A DNA stretch of 64,000 bases, from contig NZ_MAYN01000008.1 in the NCBI RefSeq assembly GCF_001691555.1, forward strand, positions 1,134,617 through 1,198,616. The letters are read 5' to 3'. Below, one piece after another: positions 7,727-19,539 of the stretch (position 1 is its first letter; each line of letters opens with the position of its first letter). The position numbers and the translations under genes are program-made. Below the pieces are notes generated by a model. The model saw only the letters and a program-made list of their open reading frames with translations. It was not told the origin of the DNA and did no database searches. Source of the stretch: Pantoea eucrina (GTDB lineage Bacteria; Pseudomonadota; Gammaproteobacteria; Enterobacterales; Enterobacteriaceae).

Positions 7727-10324
7727 ATGGGTAAAGCACTCGTTATCGTTGAGTCCCCGGCAAAGGCCAAAACAATCAATAAATACCTCGGTAATGACTA
7801 CGTGGTGAAATCCAGTGTCGGTCATATCCGCGATTTGCCGACCAGTGGTTCAACGACCCGTAAAAGTACTGACGGTGAGAAGGCAAAAACCGGTAAAAAA
7901 GTAAAAAAAGATGAAAAGGCGGCGCTGGTCAACCGAATGGGTGTTGATCCGTGGCACGGCTGGGAAGCTGATTATCAAATCCTGCCGGGCAAAGAGAAAG
8001 TTGTCTCTGAGCTCAAAAGCCTGGCCGCTGATGCCGATCATATCTATCTCGCAACCGACCTTGACCGCGAAGGGGAAGCCATCGCCTGGCATCTGCGTGA
8101 AGTCATTGGCGGCGACGACAAGCGTTTCAGCCGGGTGGTGTTTAATGAAATCACCAAAAATGCGATTCGCCAGGCGTTTGAAAAGCCGGGCGATCTGAAT
8201 ATTGAGCGGGTCAATGCCCAGCAGGCGCGTCGTTTTATGGATCGCGTTGTGGGGTATATGGTGTCGCCTCTGCTGTGGAAAAAGATCGCCCGTGGTCTCT
8301 CTGCCGGACGCGTTCAGTCAGTAGCGGTTCGCCTGGTTGTTGAGCGCGAGCGCGAAATTAAAGCGTTTGTGCCGGAAGAGTACTGGGAGATCAACGCCGA
8401 TTTTGCTACGCCAAAAGGTGATGCGCTGGCGATGCAGGTGACGCATCAGAGTGACAAAGCGTTTCGTCCGGTTAACCGCGAGCAGACGCACGCAGCGGTC
8501 GCGATACTGGAAAAAGCGCGTTATGAAGTGCTGGATCGCGAAGACAAACCGACCAGCAGTAAACCTTCTGCACCATTTATTACCTCAACGCTGCAGCAGG
8601 CTGCGAGCACACGCCTTGGATTTGGCGTGAAGAAAACCATGATGATGGCGCAGCGGCTGTATGAAGCGGGTCACATTACCTACATGCGTACTGACTCCAC
8701 GAATCTGAGTCAGGATGCGGTGGCAATGGCGCGCGACTATGTCGCCAGTGAGTTCGGCAAAAAATACCTGCCGGATGCGCCGGTGACTTACACCAGCAAA
8801 GATAATTCGCAGGAAGCGCACGAAGCGATCCGTCCGTCAGATGTCAACGTCAGCGCTGAGCAGCTGAAAGATATGGAAGCGGACGCGCAAAAGCTTTATC
8901 AGCTCATCTGGCGCCAGTTTGTGGCGTGCCAGATGGTTCCGGCTAAATATGACTCCACCACGCTTACCGTAGGGGCAGCTGAATTCAGGCTCAAGGCAAA
9001 AGGCCGCACGCTGCGTTTTGATGGCTGGACGCGCGTTATGCCGGCGCTGCGTAAAAACGATGAAGACAGAACGCTGCCACCCGTAGCGGTAGGGGAAATT
9101 CTTGATTTAACCGCACTGCAGCCGAGCCAGCACTTCACCAAGCCTCCGGCGCGATTCAGCGAAGCTTCGCTGGTGCGCGAGCTGGAGAAACGCGGTATTG
9201 GTCGTCCGTCAACCTACGCGTCTATTATTTCCACTATTCAGGATCGTGGCTATGTGCGCGTTGAAAACCGCCGTTTCTACGCTGAGAAGATGGGCGAAAT
9301 CGTCACCGATCGACTGGAAGAGAATTTCCGCGAGCTGATGAATTACGACTTTACCGCGCATATGGAAAATAGCCTCGATCAGGTGGCTAACAATCAGGCG
9401 CAGTGGAAAGGCGTACTCGATTCCTTCTTCAGTGATTTCAGCCAGCAGCTTGAGCAGGCTGAAAAAGATCCGGAAGAGGGCGGCATGCAGCCGAATCAGA
9501 TGGTGCTGACATCAATCGACTGCCCGACCTGTGGTCGTAAGATGGGCATTCGTACGGCCAGCACTGGCGTATTCCTCGGCTGTTCAGGATACGCCCTGCC
9601 GCCAAAAGAGCGCTGCAAGCAAACTATCAATCTGATCCCGGAAAATGAAGTACTGAACGTACTGGAAGGTGACGACGCTGAAACCAACGCGTTACGTGCC
9701 CGCCGCCGCTGCGTTAAGTGCGGCACTGCGATGGATAGCTATCTGATTGATAACAGCCGCAAGCTTCACGTCTGTGGTAATAATCCAGAGTGCGATGGTT
9801 ATGAAATTGAGCAGGGCGAGTTCCGCATTAAGGGGTATGACGGCCCTATTGTAGAGTGCGAGAAGTGCGGATCGGAGATGCACCTGAAGATGGGACGCTT
9901 TGGTAAATACATGGCGTGCACCAACGAAGAGTGTAAAAACACCCGTAAGATCCTGCGCAACGGCGAAGTTGCGCCGCCGAAAGAGGATCCGGTGCCGCTG
10001 CCTGAGCTTCCCTGTGAAAAATCAGATGCCTATTTTGTGCTGCGTGACGGCGCGGCTGGCGTATTCCTTGCGGCCAACACCTTCCCGAAATCGCGTGAGA
10101 CCCGGGCACCGCTGGTGGAAGAGCTGAAGCGCTTTGCTGACCGTCTGCCGGAAAAGCTTAAATATCTGGCCGAGGCGCCAGCAGCCGATCCGGAAGGAAA
10201 TAAAACCCTGGTACGTTTTAGCCGTAAGACAAAACAGCAGTACGTTTCGTCTGAAAAAGAGGGTAAAGCGACTGGCTGGTCGATGTTCTATATTGACGGC
10301 AAATGGCAGGAAGCGAAAAAATAA
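7727..10324 (+). CDS. topA: DNA topoisomerase I
   Basis: 865 residues, identical in length to E. coli TopA. It relaxes negatively supercoiled DNA through a 5'-phosphotyrosine intermediate. The TOPRIM domain is at the start ([19 protein letters not shown] near 110). The active-site Tyr is in [10 protein letters not shown] near 319. Three Cys4 zinc ribbons follow ([27 protein letters not shown]), then the C-terminal zinc-free repeats. A longer in-frame start at 7628 exists, but ATG 7727 ([11 protein letters not shown]) is the family start. Confidence 0.97.
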   Translation: MGKALVIVESPAKAKTINKYLGNDYVVKSSVGHIRDLPTSGSTTRKSTDGEKAKTGKKVKKDEKAALVNRMGVDPWHGWEADYQILPGKEKVVSELKSLAADADHIYLATDLDREGEAIAWHLREVIGGDDKRFSRVVFNEITKNAIRQAFEKPGDLNIERVNAQQARRFMDRVVGYMVSPLLWKKIARGLSAGRVQSVAVRLVVEREREIKAFVPEEYWEINADFATPKGDALAMQVTHQSDKAFRPVNREQTHAAVAILEKARYEVLDREDKPTSSKPSAPFITSTLQQAASTRLGFGVKKTMMMAQRLYEAGHITYMRTDSTNLSQDAVAMARDYVASEFGKKYLPDAPVTYTSKDNSQEAHEAIRPSDVNVSAEQLKDMEADAQKLYQLIWRQFVACQMVPAKYDSTTLTVGAAEFRLKAKGRTLRFDGWTRVMPALRKNDEDRTLPPVAVGEILDLTALQPSQHFTKPPARFSEASLVRELEKRGIGRPSTYASIISTIQDRGYVRVENRRFYAEKMGEIVTDRLEENFRELMNYDFTAHMENSLDQVANNQAQWKGVLDSFFSDFSQQLEQAEKDPEEGGMQPNQMVLTSIDCPTCGRKMGIRTASTGVFLGCSGYALPPKERCKQTINLIPENEVLNVLEGDDAETNALRARRRCVKCGTAMDSYLIDNSRKLHVCGNNPECDGYEIEQGEFRIKGYDGPIVECEKCGSEMHLKMGRFGKYMACTNEECKNTRKILRNGEVAPPKEDPVPLPELPCEKSDAYFVLRDGAAGVFLAANTFPKSRETRAPLVEELKRFADRLPEKLKYLAEAPAADPEGNKTLVRFSRKTKQQYVSSEKEGKATGWSMFYIDGKWQEAKK

Positions 10325-10330
10325 CTCTCC

Positions 10331-10352
10331 GGGGCTGGCATCTGTCAGCCCC
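10331..10352 (+). terminator. topA terminator
   Basis: GGGGCTG/CAGCCCC stem with an eight-base loop seven bases behind the topA stop, followed by a short T-rich tail. Confidence 0.7.
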
Positions 10353-10493
10353 GTTTACTTTCCCCGCCTTATAACCTAACGTTCTTTATTTCCTTAGAAA
10401 CTGATATAGTTGTTATAGTTTTTCTATTCTCCATTCGCTCTGTTCCTCACATCTGCATCAAGGGCGGCTGCCGTAAAGCACGTTAGTCGCTAA

Positions 10494-11483
<990 letters not shown>

Positions 11484-11976
11484 TTTGCTAAATCATGAAT
11501 TTACCGGGGTGTCCAGTGGGCACCTTCAGGTTTCCTCCCCGCTTAGCGCCATCAGTAGTTCAACAAAAGCTGACATTTTTCTGTAAATAAAACATGCATC
11601 ACAGGTTTTTTCATTGTTATTAATTAATTGAGAAACAGTACACATTTTTTGGCTCACTACTTTGCACACTGCCAGGATTATTCCCATACTCCAGTTAACA
11701 CCTGATGAAGAAGGGCTTTAATACTGAGTTCTTTTATTTAACTCAAATTTAAACTGGTACTAATTGTTGTTTAACCCAAATTGTTTTTGCTCTTTTTTTA
11801 TTAGTTATGCGGTCTGTGTTTCAATAAGGCTAATCAGTTTTCGCAGCTTTGATTAATAGCGTTAATCGTTGTGCTCAATAAAAATAACTGGATTTTTGGA
11901 CTTAAGAAGTTTAGGATTCATCCTAAATCTTAATCGTTGTTATCAATCGTTTTGTTGAGAGTGATTATCAAAAACT
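11484..11976. other. AT-rich stretch between cysB and ymiA
   Basis: 493 bases with no plausible gene. It contains a palindrome (TTAGGAT-TC-ATCCTAA, 11911-11926) and an 11-base direct repeat TTAATCGTTGT at 11862-11872 and 11930-11940. These lie just before the small gene ymiA and look regulatory. Confidence 0.55.
11911..11926. promoter_or_regulatory. Palindrome upstream of ymiA
   Basis: TTAGGAT-TC-ATCCTAA, seven-base perfect arms, 50 bases before the ymiA start and flanked by the TTAATCGTTGT repeats. Possible operator; binding protein unknown. Confidence 0.4.
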
Positions 11977-12135
11977 ATGGCTACGAGAATAACTGTACAA
12001 CCCGACTTCCGGGCAAAGAGCACCAAGGTTCAGCGTACCGGTAACACCCGTCGCAAGGCCTGGTTGGCTGTCTTCGCTGCTTCAGCACTGTTCTGGGTAG
12101 TGGTGGCATTAACGATTTGGCGTTTATGGGGCTAA
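11977..12135 (+). CDS. ymiA: YmiA small membrane protein
   Basis: 52 residues. A basic N-terminal half (TRRKAW near 25) is followed by one membrane span and a Trp-rich end (ALFWVVVALTIWRLWG). The RKAWLAVF...ALFWVVVAL core matches E. coli YmiA, which lies at the same place between cysB and acnA. Function unknown. No strong Shine-Dalgarno is seen within ten bases of the ATG, so the start rests on the homologous core and an open frame. Confidence 0.8.
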   Translation: MATRITVQPDFRAKSTKVQRTGNTRRKAWLAVFAASALFWVVVALTIWRLWG

Positions 12136-12138
12136 GCC

Positions 12139-12318
12139 ATGTGGGCAAACTCACTCAGTCGTAAATATCCGGTAACTGCACGGCAGCCAAATACACCTGC
12201 GTGCAAAGCAAAAGAAGCTCCTGCTGCTGAGCAGTCTGTAGCGATTCCTGCTTCCTGGGATCTGAGTGACAAGCAGCGCAGCTTTATCGAATCCTTTATG
12301 GATCCAAAACTCAAATAA
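12139..12318 (+). CDS. YciX-like small protein
   Basis: 59 residues beginning MWANSLSRKYPV, three bases behind the ymiA stop, so coupled with it. Soluble, with an Ala/Pro-rich middle and a charged end (SWDLSDKQRSFIESFM). Its position matches E. coli yciX, which I judge homologous by order and the ...W.LS..QR.F pattern. Function unknown. Confidence 0.65.
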   Translation: MWANSLSRKYPVTARQPNTPACKAKEAPAAEQSVAIPASWDLSDKQRSFIESFMDPKLK

Positions 12319-12480
12319 GTGTTGTTGTACGAACGTTTAGCATCTGATATTGCTTTGATTTTTCCGGTTATTCCGGCGGGCCAGCAAAAAGCCCCTGACT
12401 TTACACTGCAAAAAAAGCGTCGACAGTAGATAACTGAAGACTAAAGAAAATTTAGCCCGAGAACCGGGAAGGAGTGACGA

Positions 12481-12564
12481 ATGAATACAACCACTTTTTC
12501 ATGGCTTAGCGTTTATGCTTTCTCATTTGCCTTTTGGGCAGCGGCAGCCTGGGCTCTTATGTAA
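12481..12564 (+). CDS. YmiC-like 27-residue membrane peptide
   Basis: Frame ATG AAT ACA ACC to TAA, 27 residues, almost entirely one hydrophobic helix with three Trp (FSWLSVYAFSFAFWAAAAW). A good GGAAGGAG Shine-Dalgarno lies seven bases before the ATG and a strong terminator follows 28 bases behind, which together support translation. The position matches E. coli ymiC. Function unknown. Confidence 0.7.
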   Translation: MNTTTFSWLSVYAFSFAFWAAAAWALM

Positions 12565-12592
12565 CCGACGCTCTTTATTACCGAATTCATAG

Positions 12593-12622
12593 AAATGCCC
12601 CGACTCAGGTCGGGGCATTTTT
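12593..12622 (+). terminator. Terminator behind the ymiA group
   Basis: AAATGCCCCGAC/GTCGGGGCATTT, twelve perfect pairs with a four-base loop and a T-rich tail. Confidence 0.93.
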
Positions 12623-12689
12623 GTTTGTGGCACCCTGTGCCCTATTGTGTTGTTATCAAAACGTTAAGGAAAATGTAGTCTATCTTTAA

Positions 12690-12718
12690 GCTAAACCTTG
12701 CACTCTCTGAGGTTTAGC
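12690..12718 (+). promoter_or_regulatory. Inverted repeat in the acnA leader
   Basis: GCTAAACC and GGTTTAGC, eight-base perfect arms 13 bases apart, ending 13 bases before the AAAGGAGGAG ribosome site of acnA. In DNA it could be an operator; in RNA a hairpin next to the ribosome site. Confidence 0.45.
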
Positions 12719-12741
12719 CTAAAGGAATTAAAGGAGGAGAC

Positions 12742-15423
12742 ATGTCGTTAACATTACGCGAGCAAAGTCAGGATACGCTGGCGGTCGGGACACACACCTA
12801 TCATTATTACAGTCTTGCCAAAGCCGCACAGCATACCGGCAACATTGATCGCTTACCAAAATCGATGAAGGTACTGCTGGAAAATCTGCTGCGCTGGCAG
12901 GATGGTGATTCCGTTACCCTTGACGATATTCAGGCGCTGGCAGACTGGCAGCACAACGCGCATGCTGATCGGGAGATTGCCTATCGTCCGGCACGTGTGC
13001 TGATGCAGGACTTTACCGGCGTACCTGCCGTGGTTGACCTGGCAGCGATGCGCGAAGCAGTAGAACGCCTGGGCGGAGATGTGGCAAAAGTTAATCCCTT
13101 GTCCCCGGTTGATCTGGTTATTGACCACTCCGTGACTGTTGATCGCTTCGGCAACGATGACGCCTTTGGTGAAAACGTCAGGCTGGAGATGGAACGCAAC
13201 CATGAACGCTATGTTTTCCTGCGCTGGGGCCAAAAAGCGTTTAACCGGTTTCGCGTTGTGCCACCCGGTACCGGCATCTGTCATCAGGTTAACCTGGAGT
13301 ACCTTGGCAAAGCCGTCTGGCATGAAGAGCTGGAGGGCAAACATGTTGCCTGGCCCGATACGCTGGTTGGTACCGACTCGCATACCACAATGATCAATGC
13401 GCTGGGCGTACTGGGCTGGGGCGTCGGCGGTATTGAGGCGGAAGCGGCCATGCTCGGCCAGCCAGTCTCAATGCTGATTCCTGATGTGGTCGGCTTTAAG
13501 CTGACCGGCAAACTGCGTCCGGGCATTACTGCAACTGATTTGGTGCTGACAGTGACCCAGATGCTGCGTAAGCACGGTGTTGTTGGCAAATTTGTCGAAT
13601 TCTATGGAGACGGGCTGGCAGATCTGCCGCTGGCCGATCGTGCAACGATTGCCAATATGGCCCCTGAGTATGGTGCTACCTGCGGTTTCTTCCCGATTGA
13701 TGAAGTCACCCTGAGTTATATGACGCTGACCGGGCGTGATGAGCAGCAGGTTGAACTGACAGAAGCGTATGCGAAACAGCAGGGGCTATGGCGTAATGCT
13801 GGCGATGAGCCCGTCTTTACCAGCACGCTGTCGCTGGATATGGCTGACGTCGAATCCAGTATTGCAGGACCCAAGCGTCCGCAGGATCGGGTGGCGCTGG
13901 GCGATGTGCCGGCCGCGTTTGCCGCCAGTAATGAACTGGAAATTAACCACGCGCAAAAACCGCATAAAGCGGTCAGCTACTGCGACAGTGAAACCCGCCA
14001 GTCACATCAGCTTGATGATGGTGCGGTTGTGATTGCCGCAATTACCTCCTGTACCAATACGTCAAACCCCAGCGTGCTGATGGCTGCCGGCCTGCTGGCA
14101 AAAAAAGCGGTTGAGCGCGGACTGAAGCGCCAGCCGTGGGTAAAAGCCTCGCTGGCACCAGGATCAAAAGTGGTGTCTGATTATCTGGCAACGGCACGCC
14201 TGACGCCTTATCTGGATAAACTCGGCTTCAACCTGGTAGGGTATGGTTGCACTACCTGTATCGGTAACTCGGGGCCGTTGCCGGATGAGATTGAAAGCGT
14301 CATTAAAGAGGGCGATCTTACTGTTGGCGCCGTGCTGTCCGGCAACCGTAATTTTGAAGGGCGTATTCATCCGCTGATCAAAACCAACTGGCTGGCTTCG
14401 CCACCGCTGGTGGTAGCCTATGCGCTGGCCGGCAATATGAACATCAACCTGCAGAGCGACCCTATTGGTCAGGATCAGACCGGGAAAGATGTGTATCTCA
14501 AAGATATCTGGCCATCGCCGGAGGAGATCGCCGCCTCGGTGCAGCTGGTTAATAGCAGTATGTTCCGTAAAGAGTATGCGGAAGTCTTTGACGGGACGCC
14601 AGACTGGCAGCAAATCTCTGTCAGCGAAGCGGCAACCTATGACTGGGATGAAGGGTCGACCTATATCCGCCTTTCTCCTTTCTTTGATGATATGGAGAAA
14701 ACGCCAAAACCGGTTGAGGACATCCGCGGTGCCCGTATTCTGGCCATGCTGGGCGACTCAGTCACCACTGACCATATTTCGCCTGCGGGAAGTATCAAAG
14801 CCGAGAGCCCGGCGGGACGCTATCTGCTGGCGAAAGGCATAGAGCGTAACGACTTCAACTCCTACGGTTCGCGCCGCGGTAACCATGAAGTGATGATGCG
14901 CGGCACCTTTGCCAATATTCGTATCCGCAATGAAATGGTGCCCGGTACGGAAGGCGGCTACACCCGGCACTATCCGGGTAATGAGACGCTGGCTATCTAT
15001 GATGCCGCAATGAAATATAAAGAGGAGGGCGTGCCGCTCGCCGTGGTGGCCGGGAAAGAGTATGGTTCAGGCTCCAGCCGCGACTGGGCCGCTAAGGGAC
15101 CACGTCTGCAGGGCGTGCGCGTAGTGATCGCTGAATCCTTTGAGCGTATCCATCGTTCCAACCTGATTGGTATGGGGATCCTGCCGCTGGAGTTTCCGAC
15201 TGACGTCACCCGTAAAACGCTGCAGTTAACCGGTGAGGAGCGGATAGATATCGCCGATCTGTCGCAGCTGACGCCTGGCTGTACGGTCAATGTGACCCTG
15301 ACACGCGCAGACGGTCGTCAGGAGCAGGTTGCCGCACGTTGTCGTATTGATACCGCCACCGAACTGACCTACTACCGTAATGACGGCATACTGCACTATG
15401 TTATCCGTAATATGCTGAACTAA
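12742..15423 (+). CDS. acnA: Aconitate hydratase A
   Basis: 893 residues (E. coli 891). It isomerises citrate to isocitrate with a [4Fe-4S] cluster and is the stress and stationary-phase aconitase. The cluster cysteines are in SCTNTSNPS near residue 437 and [10 protein letters not shown] near 502-506. The C-terminal swivel domain holds the [11 protein letters not shown] substrate loop. As an apoprotein it can also bind mRNA, known for E. coli. A very strong Shine-Dalgarno (AAAGGAGGAG) precedes the ATG. It is a single-gene unit between two terminators. Confidence 0.97.
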   Translation: MSLTLREQSQDTLAVGTHTYHYYSLAKAAQHTGNIDRLPKSMKVLLENLLRWQDGDSVTLDDIQALADWQHNAHADREIAYRPARVLMQDFTGVPAVVDLAAMREAVERLGGDVAKVNPLSPVDLVIDHSVTVDRFGNDDAFGENVRLEMERNHERYVFLRWGQKAFNRFRVVPPGTGICHQVNLEYLGKAVWHEELEGKHVAWPDTLVGTDSHTTMINALGVLGWGVGGIEAEAAMLGQPVSMLIPDVVGFKLTGKLRPGITATDLVLTVTQMLRKHGVVGKFVEFYGDGLADLPLADRATIANMAPEYGATCGFFPIDEVTLSYMTLTGRDEQQVELTEAYAKQQGLWRNAGDEPVFTSTLSLDMADVESSIAGPKRPQDRVALGDVPAAFAASNELEINHAQKPHKAVSYCDSETRQSHQLDDGAVVIAAITSCTNTSNPSVLMAAGLLAKKAVERGLKRQPWVKASLAPGSKVVSDYLATARLTPYLDKLGFNLVGYGCTTCIGNSGPLPDEIESVIKEGDLTVGAVLSGNRNFEGRIHPLIKTNWLASPPLVVAYALAGNMNINLQSDPIGQDQTGKDVYLKDIWPSPEEIAASVQLVNSSMFRKEYAEVFDGTPDWQQISVSEAATYDWDEGSTYIRLSPFFDDMEKTPKPVEDIRGARILAMLGDSVTTDHISPAGSIKAESPAGRYLLAKGIERNDFNSYGSRRGNHEVMMRGTFANIRIRNEMVPGTEGGYTRHYPGNETLAIYDAAMKYKEEGVPLAVVAGKEYGSGSSRDWAAKGPRLQGVRVVIAESFERIHRSNLIGMGILPLEFPTDVTRKTLQLTGEERIDIADLSQLTPGCTVNVTLTRADGRQEQVAARCRIDTATELTYYRNDGILHYVIRNMLN

Positions 15424-15449
15424 AAAAAAGCCGGGCTTGCCCGGCTTTT
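15422..15449. terminator. Bidirectional terminator acnA/ribA
   Basis: AAGCCGGG-CTTG-CCCGGCTT with eight A on the left and four T on the right, serving both convergent genes. Confidence 0.93.
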
Positions 15450-15454
15450 CTCTT

Positions 15455-16048
15455 TCAGGATTTTGGCAGCAGATGCCCCATTTTTTCCGCTTTAGTATCG
15501 AGATAATGGGCATTTTTTGGATTACGCCCGACAATCAGCGGCACGCGCTCGACAATATTGATCCCCGCTTCGCTGAGGATCTCAACTTTGCGCGGATTAT
15601 TGGTCAGCAGTCGCACTTCATCAATCCCCAGCAATTTAAACATATCAGCACACAGGGTGAAATCACGCTCATCGGCGGCAAAACCCAGCTGATGGTTCGC
15701 TTCTACGGTGTCGTAGCCTTTATCCTGCAGCGCATAGGCGCGGATCTTATTCAGCAAACCGATATTACGGCCTTCCTGACGATGATAGAGCAGTACACCG
15801 CGACCCTCTTCAGCAATCGCTGTTAAGGCCGCTTCCAGCTGAAAGCCGCAGTCGCAGCGCAGACTGAACAGCGCATCGCCGGTCAGACACTCAGAGTGAA
15901 CACGCGCCAGCACCGGCGTGTGATCGCTGATATCACCGTAAACCAGCGCCACATGATCGTGGCCGGTTGCCAGTTCTTCAAAACCTACCATCAGGAAATC
16001 TCCCCATGGCGTGGGCAGTTTAGCTTCTGCTACCCGTTTAAGCTGCAT
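15455..16048 (-). CDS. ribA: GTP cyclohydrolase II
   Basis: 197 residues. It opens GTP to the first riboflavin precursor, releasing formate and pyrophosphate. The zinc ligands are Cys54, Cys65 and Cys67 ([14 protein letters not shown]). [11 protein letters not shown] carries the catalytic Tyr and Arg. A longer frame to 16084 is open, but ATG 16048 has GGAG seven bases upstream and gives the family start [13 protein letters not shown]. Divergent from pgpB as in E. coli. Confidence 0.97.
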   Translation of the reverse strand: MQLKRVAEAKLPTPWGDFLMVGFEELATGHDHVALVYGDISDHTPVLARVHSECLTGDALFSLRCDCGFQLEAALTAIAEEGRGVLLYHRQEGRNIGLLNKIRAYALQDKGYDTVEANHQLGFAADERDFTLCADMFKLLGIDEVRLLTNNPRKVEILSEAGINIVERVPLIVGRNPKNAHYLDTKAEKMGHLLPKS

Positions 16049-16273
16049 GTGATTCTCCAGAACCTTCAGAGGATGCGCTATCATCTTGATAACGCACGGG
16101 CCGACTGACCCGAAAATTGTGTCTATTGTGCCATATCCACAAGCAGGCCCGCTAATCAGTCAGAAAGATTGTAGTGATAAAGCACGATTATCCAAGCCGC
16201 TTTAGGTATGTTATTCTTTTTTCAGCTAAAGTTATTCAGCAAACGCGTCATAACCCGCAGGAAAAGCCAAAGT

Positions 16274-17038
16274 ATGTTGAAAATAGTGCAGCGCACGACG
16301 CTGGGGGCCTTCTTATTAATCGCGATGCCACTCTGCGTCTGGCTTTCGGGCTGGCAATGGCAGCCGGGTGAAAGCGGGGGCGTACTGCGTTTTTTGTTCT
16401 GGATGACGGAAACGGTCACCAGCCCATGGGGGATCATCACCAGTAGCGTGCTGAGTGCCTGGATGCTGTGGTGTCTGCGCTTCCGCCTTAAGCCTGCTAT
16501 TCTGCTGCTGATTATCATGAATGGCGCCATCCTGGCCGGGCAGTATACGAAGTCATGGATCAAAGAGCAGGTGCAGGAGCCGCGACCCTATGTTGTCTGG
16601 CTCGAGCAGCAGCATGGCATCAGCAACGACGCATTTTATCAGCTGAAAAGAAAACAGCGGGGTGAGATGGTTAATACGCTGCTGGCCAGTGATACGCAAA
16701 TTCCCCGCTGGTTAAAGCAGCACTGGGCATTTGAGACGGGATTTGCTTTTCCTTCCGGTCATACTATGTTTGCTGCCAGCTGGGCACTACTGGCAATGGG
16801 ACTGCTCTGGCCGCGGCGCCGGGTGGTTACGCTGGTTGTGCTGTTTAGCTGGGCCGTTATGGTTATGGGCAGCCGGCTGTTGCTGGGTATGCACTGGCCG
16901 CGTGATTTGATTGTCGCAACGCTTATCTCCTGGCTGCTGGTGACCGTCGCCACCTGGCTGGCACAGCGCTTTTGCGGTCCGCTTACGCTTCCGCCTGACG
17001 AGCAGCGCGAAGTCAAAGCGCGGGACGATGGATTGTAA
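16274..17038 (+). CDS. pgpB: Phosphatidylglycerophosphatase B / undecaprenyl pyrophosphatase
   Basis: 254 residues, same length as E. coli PgpB. A PAP2 phosphatase with about six membrane spans. The three active-site motifs are readable: KSWIKEQVQEPRP, PSGHTMF and SRLLLGMHWPRD (catalytic His). It removes phosphate from phosphatidylglycerophosphate and from C55-pyrophosphate on the periplasmic face. ATG 16274 is preferred over 16208 because it gives the family N-terminus. It is followed after 124 bases by the LPS-assembly genes. Confidence 0.95.
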   Translation: MLKIVQRTTLGAFLLIAMPLCVWLSGWQWQPGESGGVLRFLFWMTETVTSPWGIITSSVLSAWMLWCLRFRLKPAILLLIIMNGAILAGQYTKSWIKEQVQEPRPYVVWLEQQHGISNDAFYQLKRKQRGEMVNTLLASDTQIPRWLKQHWAFETGFAFPSGHTMFAASWALLAMGLLWPRRRVVTLVVLFSWAVMVMGSRLLLGMHWPRDLIVATLISWLLVTVATWLAQRFCGPLTLPPDEQREVKARDDGL

Positions 17039-17162
17039 TCAGCTGAACTGCCCCCATATAGCTGATTACGCTTGCGCAAAGCCAGCTAACTGATAACGTG
17101 AAAGCAGCACGGTACGCGCTTTTTTGGCATACTCTATTGGAAACTCTACGACAGGACGCATT

Positions 17163-17468
17163 GTGAAATATTTGCTGATTTTTCTGGTGGTACTGGTCAT
17201 TTTCATCATTTCAGTGACGCTGGGTGCTCACAATGATCAGGTGGTGACCTTCAACTATCTGCTGGCGCAGGGTGAATTTCGTGTTTCCACGCTGCTTGCA
17301 GTGCTGTTTGGCGCCGGTTTTTTACTGGGCTGGGCAATCTGCGGGCTATTCTGGTTACGTATCCGCGTTTCACTGGCACATGCTCAGCGTAAACTGAAGC
17401 GTATGCAGGCGCAAAACGAACATGCTTCAGCAGCCACTACCGTATCGACCACAGGTCGTCGGGATTAA
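17163..17468 (+). CDS. lapA: LapA, LPS assembly membrane protein
   Basis: 101 residues with two membrane spans (about 2-20 and 42-65) and a charged coiled tail. It works with LapB (and YejM/PbgA) in controlling LpxC breakdown and LPS supply. It starts with GTG at 17163 (VKYLLIFLV), with AGGA upstream. An open ATG frame from 17124 would add thirteen residues the family lacks. In E. coli it is a heat-shock gene. Confidence 0.93.
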   Translation: MKYLLIFLVVLVIFIISVTLGAHNDQVVTFNYLLAQGEFRVSTLLAVLFGAGFLLGWAICGLFWLRIRVSLAHAQRKLKRMQAQNEHASAATTVSTTGRRD

Positions 17469-17474
17469 TGTTCA

Positions 17475-18644
17475 ATGCATGAATTGTTGTTTCTGCTTCT
17501 CCCGGTCGCAGCGGCTTACGGCTGGTATATGGGACGACGCAGCGCGTACCAGAATAAGCAACAGGAAGCGAACCGCCTGTCACGAGAATATGTGGCCGGG
17601 GTGAATTTCCTGCTTTCAAACCAGCAGGACAAAGCCGTCGATCTGTTTCTCGATATGCTGAAAGAAGACAGCGGAACGGTTGAGGCGCATCTGACGCTTG
17701 GCAATCTGTTTCGTTCACGTGGTGAGGTTGACCGCGCTATACGTATCCATCAGTCGCTGATGGAAAGCGCTTCATTAACCTACGACCAGCGACTTCTCGC
17801 GATTCAGCAGCTTGGCCGCGACTATATGGCCGCAGGCCTCTACGATCGCGCAGAGGATATGTTCAGTCAGCTAACGGATGAAACCGATTTTCGCATTGCC
17901 GCCCTCCAGCAGCTTTTACTGATCCATCAGGCAACCAGCGACTGGCAGAAAGCGATTGATGTTGCGGAGAAGCTGGTAAAGCTGGGAAAAGAGAAGCAGA
18001 AGGGCGAAATTGCGCACTTCTATTGTGAGCTGGCGCTGCAGGCAATGAGCAGTGACGATCTCGATCGCGCCATGTCGCTGCTGAAAAAAGGCGAAGCGGC
18101 CGATAATCAGAGCGCGCGCGTTTCCATTATGATGGGGCGCATTCTGATGGAGCAGGGGGAGTATGCGAAAGCAGCACAGCGCCTGCAGCGGGTGCTGGAT
18201 CAGGATAAAGAGCTGGTCAGTGAAACGCTGCCTATGCTGGAAACCTGTTACCAGCGGCTGGCACAGCCAGAAGTCTGGGCCGGTTATCTGCAGCGCTGCA
18301 CCGAGGAGAATACCGGTGCCGCCGCCGAGCTCTATCTGTCAGATATTCTTGAACAGCAGCAGGGTCCGGAAGCGGCGCAGCTCTATATTAATCGCCAGCT
18401 GCAGCGTCATCCTACTATGCGTGTTTTCCACCGGCTGATGGACTTTCACCTGCATGAAGCGGAAGATGGTCGTGCAAAAGAGAGTCTGATGGTTCTGCGC
18501 GATATGGTCGGTGAGCAGATCCGTACCAAACCACGCTATCGCTGCCATAAATGCGGCTTTACCGCCTACGCGCTCTACTGGCACTGTCCATCCTGCCGGG
18601 CGTGGTCTTCAATAAAACCGATCAGGGGACTTGACGGGCAGTAA
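17475..18644 (+). CDS. lapB: LapB (YciM), LPS assembly regulator
   Basis: 389 residues, same length as in E. coli. An N-terminal membrane anchor is followed by about nine TPR repeats (50-330) and a C-terminal rubredoxin-like metal domain (CHKCGF and CPSC, near 356-374). LapB presents LpxC to the FtsH protease, so it sets LPS production. It follows lapA by six bases in one operon and is essential in E. coli. Confidence 0.97.
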   Translation: MHELLFLLLPVAAAYGWYMGRRSAYQNKQQEANRLSREYVAGVNFLLSNQQDKAVDLFLDMLKEDSGTVEAHLTLGNLFRSRGEVDRAIRIHQSLMESASLTYDQRLLAIQQLGRDYMAAGLYDRAEDMFSQLTDETDFRIAALQQLLLIHQATSDWQKAIDVAEKLVKLGKEKQKGEIAHFYCELALQAMSSDDLDRAMSLLKKGEAADNQSARVSIMMGRILMEQGEYAKAAQRLQRVLDQDKELVSETLPMLETCYQRLAQPEVWAGYLQRCTEENTGAAAELYLSDILEQQQGPEAAQLYINRQLQRHPTMRVFHRLMDFHLHEAEDGRAKESLMVLRDMVGEQIRTKPRYRCHKCGFTAYALYWHCPSCRAWSSIKPIRGLDGQ

Positions 18645-18831
18645 CCGTAATTTTTAAAAAAAACAAGCCAACTAGTTACAACATACTCTTCATGCAATTC
18701 TATTCTGGTCAGCCAAAGAGCGGCGGAAAGCTTAACAGGGTGCATTGGCGGCCCATAAGATTGTTCTGCCGCAGCATGGCAGGTAGAATGCAGGCCGTTT
18801 GTTGCCCTGTGCCTGTTTATGAGGAAACGTT

Positions 18832-19539
18832 ATGTCTGTAACCCCTTCACCCATTCTGGTGGCGCTCGACTACAGTAATCTGGATGACGCACTGCGCTTT
18901 GTCGATCGTATTGACCCTGCTCAGTGTCGCCTTAAAGTAGGCAAGGAGATGTTCACGCTGTTTGGTCCGTCAGTGGTCCGGACATTACAGGCACGCGGAT
19001 TTGATATATTTCTTGATCTGAAATTTCATGATATCCCCAATACCACCGCGCATGCCGTAGCTGCCGCCGCAGAACTGGGCGTCTGGATGGTCAATGTGCA
19101 CGCGAGCGGGGGAGCACGTATGATGCAGGCCGCCCGCGAGGCGCTGGTACCTTTTGGAAAAGATGCACCGCTGCTCATTGCTGTAACCGTACTGACCAGC
19201 ATGGATGAAGAGGATTTACGCGGGCTGGGCATTACGTTGACGCCGGCACAACAGGCAGAACGTCTGGCGCGTCTTACCCGTCAGTGTGGGCTGGACGGCG
19301 TTGTCTGCTCAGCTCATGAAGCGGTAGCCTTTAAACAGGCGTTTGGCAGTGAATTTGCCCTGGTCACACCCGGTATTCGTCCGGCAGGCAGCGAAGCTGG
19401 CGATCAGCGCCGTATTATGACGCCCCTGCAGGCGAAGCAGGCCGGGGTTGACTATATGGTGATCGGTCGTCCGGTTACGCAGTCAGCCGATCCGGCTGCC
19501 ACGCTGCAGCAGATCATTACATCGTTAGAGGAGGCGTAA
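18832..19539 (+). CDS. pyrF: Orotidine-5'-phosphate decarboxylase
   Basis: 235 residues. It makes UMP from OMP, the last step of pyrimidine synthesis. The catalytic tetrad is in DLKFHD (Asp62, Lys64, Asp67). VTPGIRP and the C-terminal VIGRPVTQS form the phosphate site. Its stop overlaps the start of yciH (TAATG), as in E. coli. The 187 bases upstream hold its promoter. Confidence 0.97.
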   Translation: MSVTPSPILVALDYSNLDDALRFVDRIDPAQCRLKVGKEMFTLFGPSVVRTLQARGFDIFLDLKFHDIPNTTAHAVAAAAELGVWMVNVHASGGARMMQAAREALVPFGKDAPLLIAVTVLTSMDEEDLRGLGITLTPAQQAERLARLTRQCGLDGVVCSAHEAVAFKQAFGSEFALVTPGIRPAGSEAGDQRRIMTPLQAKQAGVDYMVIGRPVTQSADPAATLQQIITSLEEA

